From Grammothele lineata (Eukaryota; Basidiomycota; Agaricomycetes; Polyporales; Polyporaceae): 50,727 nucleotides of DNA. The stretch lies in the NCBI GenBank assembly GCA_002150815.3, contig NDFF03000048.1, positions 1-50,727 of the forward strand, in the 5' to 3' direction. Below the pieces are notes generated by a model. The model saw only the letters and a program-made list of their open reading frames with translations, made no database searches and was not told where the DNA came from. A program made the translations under genes and the position numbers. Shown piece by piece: positions 45,478 to 50,727 of this stretch; position 1 is the stretch's first letter, and the number at the start of each line of letters is the position of its first letter.

Positions 45478-46801
45478 CTACACGACGGGTACAGAGGGCA
45501 CATCGTCGCCCCAAATGTATACAAACTCTCCAGACTCATCGACCTCGTCATCAGTGACACCGTCATTGAACTCTATGACAGTATTGAGCTCGACGCCGTC
45601 GACGTCGCTCTTCCCCTCCTCGACGGAGTGGTCGAGGTGAGAATCCTCCACCTCCTCATCGATGACGGAGAGCCCAAGTGAGTTGAGCTGGTCCTCGGCG
45701 AGAGTTAGCATCCATAGCACCTTCGCCATGACTAACACCACATCAAATACAAACTCGTTAAGTAAGCAGGAAGGCTCCGGCACGTTGAAGCCATGGCGTA
45801 ACAAGGCGAAGAGGTGGCGGAAGACCTGTTCGCCGTATGCTACCCAGTAACTCCCTGCGGTCATCCACTGCGCTCGAAGACGCATGGAGTTGCTGTTCCG
45901 GACTGCAAGCGACTCCATCTCGAACGGACGGGAAAGGATGCTGGGTTTATCGACGAAGCCCCATCGCTTCAGGGACCGGTTGACGTTGCTCACTTCGGCG
46001 GTCATCGTCATCGTATAGCCGTTGGCATCGACGGGACCTTCTTGATCGCTAAGGTTGGAGACATTGTGCATCAGCCTGGATAACATATTGAGACAATCAA
46101 AAAGATACTCACTGTAAGGTGGATGGGGAGAGGTGCGTGCCATCGTCTCGAAGAAGGGTCGGCGTCTCATCAGGTCCAATCCGGGTGAACAGCCGTCTAT
46201 AAGGACCGTCTAAGGCAAACACAGAGTCACAGGTAGGCGTATCAGACTCGGCGTTGACGGTAATAGGATCGGCCGTAGACAGAGGCCCAGAGCGAGGGGG
46301 GGTCTGGATCTCAGTTGAACGACGGCGGCTGTGGTGGCCCGGGACGGGCAGAGGATGGAAGGAAACGCTGGGATAGGAGTCATTGACGGCGTCTCCGAGG
46401 AGACCCGTACCCTGTTTATGACCGGTTGGAATGATAGGGGTTGGCGCAGGAAGTTCGGATTCGGTGTCGATGCCAGCTGGCGTAGGACCTTGAGTGGTCA
46501 CAACCGCACCAGTGGCAGCCGCGGCGCCGTCTTCGGTCCTGCTTTTTCTGATTGGCAGTGTGTCAACGGGGAATATAGCAACTAGCTGTGGAGACTTACG
46601 CGTTATGGGGTGCGTCACGATGCTCTCGTTAAGAGCGTGCAGTGCCCGGACGCCGCGGCCCGTGACAGCGTGCTTGAGTGGACTTGAAGTATTGGACAGC
46701 GGCGGAAAGGGGCGTACGAGCAGGGGGTGTGGAAGGAGAGAGGGGCATAGTGTTGGCGGAGAATTAGAATGGAGGTCGTGTGGTGGGAACCTCGGGGGCA
46801 A
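45478..46801 (-). CDS. Hypothetical protein, 5' end unresolved
   Basis: The last two exons are 45478-46075 and 46113 upward, joined by a short 37-bp intron (GTGAGT donor, ATCCAG acceptor) that keeps the frame. The upper exon is open to 46801 but contains no ATG in frame, so at least one 5' exon is missing from the model. An ATG in another frame near 46746 is a possible start. The C-terminal exon has a helical, aromatic segment (MTAGSYWVAYGEQVFRHLFA, FVFDVVLVMAKVLWMLTLAE) that could be a buried or membrane-associated region, and an acidic tail (IDEEVEDSHLDHSVEEGKSD). The upper exon is Pro/Thr/Ser-rich. The family is not recognised. Confidence 0.45.
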
Positions 46802-49800
46802 CCTGCAAGTTGAACCTCAATATTTAACGCCCCTCGCCAAGTTCGGCGCTCATCCTTAACGTAACGTGTCACAGCAGCCGACTGACTTGGCGAATTCGCC
46901 GTCGCCCTAAATGGCATCACCATGCTTGTGCTAGTGATAAGCCCTAGAAACCCAGCGGAAAGTCCTTGTAGTGCTAGATTGTGCCGCTCCCTATACGCTG
47001 AGACATTAGGCCTACTAGGCATGCGAGGCTGTGGCTACTATCTCAAGGCTGCCTGGCAAACAGTGGAACGAGGGCGTGTGTACCGTTGTCAGGTCCGGCG
47101 CAGCGCTCCTGATCGGGCAGTGTACTCGGCAAGTTCCGTTCGGACGATTCCGCTGCGAGTCATTGGCATGCGCAAACCACGCCCAGCGCCGGCGGCGGGC
47201 TCAGTTTGAGGGGGCATCGGCCGACCGCAAATCCTTCGCAAGGCGGTCAAATTCATTCTCAGAGCCTACATACGGGAGCTCTATCCCGTTTCTACGTGTA
47301 TTATACGGTCCACCCTAACTTACTTTGATATCCGTGCATCTTGAAAGGGATCCACACGGTCACCCCGCCGATCTTGGAGAGGCCACGGCGGAACTCGACA
47401 GCGCACCATTCAACCCCCGTTTATTTCGGTATTCTAGCGCTCCGTCGCTCTCTACGCTAGTGCCTCTTGCATCCCACGTTCCCTGAGTTCGCTTTCCGTT
47501 GTTCACGACCGGTCTCCTGTGCAGCCTTGGGCTCAGCCACTAGCATCCTTCCTCCCTTCCTCGAATCCTTAGGAGTCCGTTTCCAGCAAATTCACCACAG
47601 TCGCCTCTTTCCCTAGTCATCACCACAGTACTGAAGGCTTATCTCATGACGCAACAATACCGCGATTCCTATCGTCTATCAACTAAGACATGCGGGTTAC
47701 ATGAAAGACTGGACGGAGAAAGAGGAGCGTTTGTTTTCAACACGGTGAACCTGCGTTAAGACCGCGGAGAAGTCAGGACCTATCATGGTGCCCATTTAAC
47801 GTACGTGTTTCGTTTTCCCGCTACCTCAAGAACTATCCTCGTGCCATTCTCGACGACGCCTAGCTCACGCCCATCCTTGCGTACGTACTCCCGCTCCCGA
47901 TATATTCGCATGCGGTTCACCTCGTCCGCCGAACACCTCATCGCCAAGCTTCATCTCTCCTCTCCTCCTTTTCCCGCTTTCTCGTCTTTACGCCACGTTT
48001 CCCAATCCAGTCACCCCGGTCCCAGTATCGACACTCCCACGACCGCCAGTAAGCCCCGACCCGCCGCTGAGTATCTGATACCACCGTATATGTATATGCG
48101 CTGCGTTCGTAAATATCGGATATGATTTTCATGGCCTGGTTAAGATGTTTTGGATAAGACTCTTGGCGTACGGAACTACGCTGACCCAGCGGCGAAGCCC
48201 CCCGCGTCTACGCACTTCACGCCCGTCTCGACAGCGATGGTTGTCATTGGAATGCATAGACATAGGATCTCGGTCTTCTTCCTCAACATCACCTATAGCG
48301 ATACTCCTACAGCCGTGAACCCATAAGTATAGTAGATTTTTTGAGCTTTTCCAGGCCTGTGGTACCTCTGTGATACTGTCAAGTTGCGCACAATCTCGCT
48401 GTCGGACACTGCGGCGGTCGAGAATTGATAATTAGTCACGATCAAGGTATTGTTCGACCTGAGATCGCGACACGTAACGCCAACGGTCGGTACGAATAAT
48501 CGCCCCTCACTCCTTCCACGGGTCATGCATCGCAGTTGACGCCGGGCACGTACTATGCGGGTTATATGCCAATCTCCTTGCCACGAACGGCGCCCCACCT
48601 TTGGAGCAGGTGAGTCCAGGTGCCTCAAGTTCAACCGGAGACCGAGCTCCCTGTGACATAGATCATCCTTGACCCACAGCATCGTGATTTCGTATACTCA
48701 CTTGCGTCAGCACCCCTATCACGGAGCAACTGCGCATCCTCACGGCCCACGGGCGAAGCCGTCCGGTACAGCTTTGAGTACTGTGTTGCATCGATACCAT
48801 GTAAAGCACGTTCTAATAAATTGGGGAGCACTAGACTCGGTCCTATCAGTTACACGCTGTCGTCCAGGTATTTTGACTTGTTCCCTACCCGTGTAGAGGC
48901 ACAACTGCTTATAGAACCGAGGAATTCCCCGACGAAATGCATTGCCATCGCTACTAGGCACACGGCGCATCAAATAGTTACGGCTACAGCTCACGCGGAA
49001 GCCAGACTCCGCGCTCTCCCGTCACACATGCACGCATATCCTCACAAGCCATCAATTTCCGACCGAAACATGCACAAGAGAGTCCGTTCAAAGGCCACGC
49101 AAGATCTGTGTGGATTGTGGCGATCTGTCGCGACTTCAAAGTATTGCGACACGCCACAGTCGCATCATAGGTCCAGGTCATGGCCACCGGGTCTGATGTG
49201 TGTGTGACCGGGTGAACTCTTTCGACAATGTCTTAACCGTCGTCTTATCTGCCGCACCTGTCTAGCTCCAGCTCCATTACGCGTAGAATATAGCACAGTG
49301 TATCGAGCCATATAGATAACTGCGGCGGCAAGGCCGATGACCTGCGCGCTGTCGTGATGAAGAGCCGGATACCAAATGAGGCGGGGAATGGTGATAGGAA
49401 AGTTGCCTGTACTTCGACTGCTTGAAGAGCGAATGCGTATTTCGCACGAATTCTACCAGTAAATCAACAGCTGTTGATGTGATTGCTAACACGCGATTGA
49501 ACGGCTCTACCCGTGACAAAGTTGTAGAACTCGGAAAGTTGCCCTCGGGGCTCACAAGCTGTCCGCAACAAAGAAACGCAAGGTGTATGTCTAGATATGA
49601 TTTGAGGTCAATCAGACGCTAGGAAATGGCAGCCTGAGCGCACTATTGGACGGAAAACTAGTCTGATGTCCGCGACGTCCGAGCATGATTGAAAGGCATT
49701 TACGTCAGTTGCTCACCAATACCTGCAGTAAACTTATCCGGACGCGAAAAATCGACGAGAACCACACATAGTACACCAGACGATAGCACTAAGTCAAGGC

Positions 49801-50221
49801 TGCAACTGATTACTAGTACACGAGGAACATATGAAGACGCCTCCCCAGAGGCCATCCGACGTACACCTGGACGACAGACGATTGCTTCCATTACTACTTC
49901 GCCGTCCCTGCGCTCCGAGGCAGCTTGATGCCGGACACGTCGACGAGACATGGTCGCCGCGTGGAGTAGCGCGCGCGCGCGTCGGCTACACGTTTCCGCG
50001 CACAACAGTCTGGGTGATCTGTATATGTGAAGGTGGGACTACAACAACGAGGCGGATTGTGAATCTGCCCGGCACAGAACATGTCAGCCAGCATGTCAAC
50101 GCAAGTGCCCTCACAGGAGGCAAAGACGAACAACACTTAACATGGCAGGATCTCATCCTCTGCACTAATGGTCAGGTACTTCTCAGATTATCCCCAAGAT
50201 AGAGGGAATCAGAGACGACCA
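46802..50221. other. Long stretch without confidently supported genes
   Basis: Short frames on both strands only. On the minus strand near 48.3-48.8 kb two pieces could be spliced exons (LLERALHGIDATQYSKLYR and ELGLRLNLRHLDSPAPK, with a GTGAGT between), but no start was found. Near 49.7-49.9 kb a minus-strand frame includes a hydrophobic stretch (VLVISCSLDLVLSSGVLCVV). Neither can be assigned. No reverse transcriptase or integrase motifs were seen, which matters for the interpretation of the flanking direct repeats. Confidence 0.4.
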
Positions 50222-50727
50222 CTGAAACAGGGTGACCGGGTCAGACGTAGATGCGAGTGCGAAGGCCGTCCGCGCTCACCACCCGTACCTAGCCGCCACG
50301 CCGTCAGCTCAACCGCGCCCGATGTGCCAGAGAACAACATGCACTGGACTCGCGTAGCGTTAGTGCAAGCGTTGTCGTGGATCTTTCAGAGAAAAAACAT
50401 ACCGCCCGTCCCCGCAGTTTCCGAAACACCGTGGCCGCCGTCCTTCGTGCGCAATCTGGGCAGAGAATGGAACGAAGCCATCAGTGTGTCATACACGCAA
50501 TGAAATCTGTTTTCCGATGCCATTCAGCCGGATCTCATTACAGCCAGCTACAGTAGACGATTCAGGCCGAAGCTACTAGCACGCGCGCTACGCCGTCCAC
50601 AACATGCCTACAATTCAAGAAAAGGAAACTAAACACGTGACAGGAATCTGAACATGACGTCAGCGGTATGACTACGTGTACGGGATTGGTAAAACGCACT
50701 AGTCCATACTGATACTTGGTGGCGCAC
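50222..50727 (+). repeat. Long direct repeat, copy 2 (cut by window edge)
   Basis: Same orientation as 38501-39006, offset 11,721 bp; one visible difference. The match runs to the last base of the window, so the repeat is longer than 506 bp. Confidence 0.9.

Noticed and set aside
38501..50727. Calling the block an LTR retrotransposon
   Set aside because: No gag, protease, reverse transcriptase, RNase H or integrase motifs were seen between the repeats, and no target duplication could be shown.
1..50727. tRNA, rRNA and riboswitch elements
   Set aside because: No cloverleaf-type or conserved rRNA sequence was noticed; a dedicated covariance search was not possible, so short tRNAs cannot be fully excluded.

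Overview
The window is nuclear DNA from a filamentous basidiomycete, most likely a wood-decay polypore-type agaricomycete. The main evidence is gene structure: intact genes are cut by many short GT-AG introns, mostly 46-76 bp, and their reading frames close exactly once these are removed. F-box proteins, an Rrm4-type endosomal RNA-binding protein and a fungal PIF/Harbinger transposon point the same way. Nothing bacterial, such as operons or Shine-Dalgarno sites, is visible. All intron positions given here were worked out by eye from splice sites and frame closure; there is no transcript support.

Layout. 1-8.4 kb is gene-poor and repeat-derived: a decayed gag-like fragment on the minus strand (about 2.8-3.6 kb) and a 0.9-kb fold-back element with almost identical ~375-bp arms (6311-7225). 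8.4-10.6 kb holds an F-box gene and a broken copy of its 5' end. 11.3-22.6 kb is the conserved core: an RMD1/DUF155 membrane protein (7 exons, minus), a second F-box gene diverging from it (3 exons, plus), an Rrm4 homologue of 799 residues (9 exons, minus) and an allantoate-permease-type MFS transporter of 491 residues (13 exons, minus).

23.48-26.58 kb is a complete PIF/Harbinger element of 3099 bp: perfect 44-bp inverted ends, a 3-bp TGA target duplication, a Myb/SANT-like gene and a DDE transposase in tail-to-tail arrangement. The first catalytic aspartate of the transposase reads as asparagine. A GATGCATCC-rich repeat array follows at 27.1-27.3 kb.

32-38.2 kb carries two intact co-directional genes on the minus strand that I cannot assign to any family (951 aa, 15 exons; 558 aa, 9 exons). 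38.5-50.7 kb lies between two near-identical direct repeats of at least 506 bp. It contains small hypothetical genes, a ~0.8-kb imperfect palindrome, and an intact gene ending in an RNase H1 N-terminal (viroplasmin-like) domain. No reverse transcriptase, integrase, rRNA, tRNA or CRISPR array was found.

The genes do not form one pathway. The core is housekeeping or regulatory (RNA transport on endosomes, an organelle membrane protein, anion or ureide uptake, ubiquitin-ligase adaptors). The rest is a transposon-rich accessory landscape in which the unassigned pair at 32-38 kb is the best candidate for something undescribed.
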